Source of the DNA: Flavobacteriaceae bacterium
Lineage (GTDB): Bacteria > Bacteroidota > Bacteroidia > Flavobacteriales > Flavobacteriaceae
NCBI GenBank assembly: GCA_016763215.1
Contig: JAESUF010000141.1
Coordinates: 1 to 8,315, forward strand
Reading direction: 5' to 3'
DNA length: 8,315 nt
Shown here: positions 7,344 through 8,315 of the stretch, piece by piece
How the letters are laid out: the number at the start of each line of letters is the position of its first letter
Position numbering within the stretch: position 1 is the stretch's first letter
Position numbers and translations under genes: made by a program
The notes under the pieces: generated by a model
Told to the model about the DNA's origin: nothing
Databases searched by the model: none
What the model saw: only the letters and a program-made list of their open reading frames with translations

Positions 7344-8303
7344 TTGAATTTTACATTTTCCATTATTATCCCTGTTTATAATCGACCTCAAGAAGTCGAT
7401 GAGCTTTTGCAAAGTCTTGTTCAGCAAGATTTTTCGGATAGGTTTGAAGTGTTAATTATTGAAGATGGTTCTGTTAGTAAAAGCAATGAAATTGTAAAGA
7501 AATATAAAGGGAAATTAGAAATTAAGTATTTTTTTAAAGAGAATAGTGGGCCAGGAGCGAGTCGGAATTTTGGAATGAAAGAGGCTGCTGGAGACTATTT
7601 TCTTATTTTAGATTCTGACGTTATTGTTCCGAAGCATTATTTATCTGAAGTTAAAGCGAGCTTAGACAAAAACTATACAGATGCATTTGGAGGTCCCGAT
7701 GCGGCCCACCCTAACTTTACAGCGTTACAAAAAGCGATTAATTATTCCATGACCTCTTTATTAACTACAGGAGGAATACGGGGGAAGAAAAAAGGAATAG
7801 GGAAATTTCAACCCAGAAGTTTTAATATGGGACTGTCTCGTGCAGCTTTTGAAAAAACAAATGGGTTTTCGGATATGAGAGCAGGTGAAGACATCGATGT
7901 AACATTTCGCCTCTGGGAAGCGGGTTTTGAAACGCAACTAATAACGAAGGCTTTTGTATACCACAAAAGAAGGAATACCATCAAAAGCTTTTTTAAACAG
8001 ACGTTTACCTTTGGTACTGCTCGTCCAATACTGAATAGAAAATACCCGGAAACAGCTAAATTGACCTATTGGTTTCCAAGCCTATTCGCAATGGGGTTTG
8101 ATTTGTCAATTCTATTGTTACTTTTTGGATATTGGCAACTTAGTGCTTTCTTTGGAATCTACCTGATTGCTTTGTTCTCAGATGCAACCGTAGAAAACAA
8201 AAGTATTAAAGTAGGTTTTCTGAGTATCATTACTTCATTGACTCAGTTCTTTGGTTATGGGTTAGGGTTCTTAGAGTCGAAAATTTTTACAAAAAAAGTA
8301 TAA
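7344..8303 (+). CDS. Family 2 glycosyltransferase with C-terminal membrane segments, TTG start
   Basis: A 319-residue inverting GT-A-fold enzyme, expected to move a sugar from a nucleotide donor to a lipid-linked or surface glycan at the inner face of the cytoplasmic membrane. The N-terminal FSIIIPVYNRP is the GT2 signature, IIEDGS follows, and GPGASRNFGMKEAAGDY leads into the metal-binding DSD (residues 90-92). GGPDA and FNMGLSR follow, then GEDIDVTFRLW with the Glu182-Asp183 acceptor/base region. From about residue 243 there are two or three hydrophobic segments (FAMGFDLSILLLLFGYW, LSAFFGIYLIALF, VGFLSIITSLTQFFGYGLGF) that should anchor it. All expected catalytic elements are present. TTG 7344 is chosen because an in-frame stop (the end of the previous gene, 7335-7337) excludes upstream starts and the family signature begins almost at once. 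Donor and acceptor cannot be told from the sequence. Confidence 0.92.
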   Translation: MNFTFSIIIPVYNRPQEVDELLQSLVQQDFSDRFEVLIIEDGSVSKSNEIVKKYKGKLEIKYFFKENSGPGASRNFGMKEAAGDYFLILDSDVIVPKHYLSEVKASLDKNYTDAFGGPDAAHPNFTALQKAINYSMTSLLTTGGIRGKKKGIGKFQPRSFNMGLSRAAFEKTNGFSDMRAGEDIDVTFRLWEAGFETQLITKAFVYHKRRNTIKSFFKQTFTFGTARPILNRKYPETAKLTYWFPSLFAMGFDLSILLLLFGYWQLSAFFGIYLIALFSDATVENKSIKVGFLSIITSLTQFFGYGLGFLESKIFTKKV

Positions 8304-8315
8304 TTTGTCATTCCC

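Overview
The window looks like chromosomal core DNA of a member of the Flavobacteriaceae (phylum Bacteroidota). The support is the low G+C content, the absence of strong Shine-Dalgarno sequences, a TAnnTTTG-type promoter, a cell-surface protein with a type IX secretion (T9SS) C-terminal sorting domain, and the gene series coaBC - porD (DUF4835) - recN - fabI, an order I associate with flavobacteria. I cannot assign a genus. All seven genes lie on the + strand.

Region 1 (3-3573) reads as one operon. It holds the 3' part of coaBC (coenzyme A synthesis), a DUF4835/PorD-type T9SS gene, and recN (double-strand break repair). porD overlaps the coaBC stop by 8 bases, and recN begins 24 bases after porD. 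The porD frame carries an in-frame TAA at codon 32 (1099-1101), just after the signal peptide, while the other codons upstream and downstream look intact. This is either a very young pseudogene or a base error, and I consider it the most important observation here. The visible CoaC half of coaBC also has non-canonical residues at two catalytic positions (Asn to Asp, Cys to Ser).

Region 2 (3574-4666) is a 214-base intergenic stretch with a 9-bp inverted repeat and a good flavobacterial promoter, then fabI (enoyl-ACP reductase, fatty-acid synthesis), closed by a strong hairpin terminator.

Region 3 (4667-6859) holds one gene for a 678-residue exported multidomain protein (two choice-of-anchor-J-like domains, an FN3-like domain, a further beta domain and a T9SS sorting tail), followed by a second strong terminator.

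Region 4 (6860-8315) is a likely two-gene transcript: an unrecognised 148-residue cytosolic protein and, 6 bases later, a GT2 glycosyltransferase with C-terminal membrane segments.

I found no CRISPR array, insertion sequence, prophage, tRNA or rRNA gene, and no candidate for a wholly new multi-gene system. The interest lies in the broken T9SS gene sitting near a T9SS cargo gene, the CoaC active-site variation, and the possible operator sites upstream of recN and fabI.
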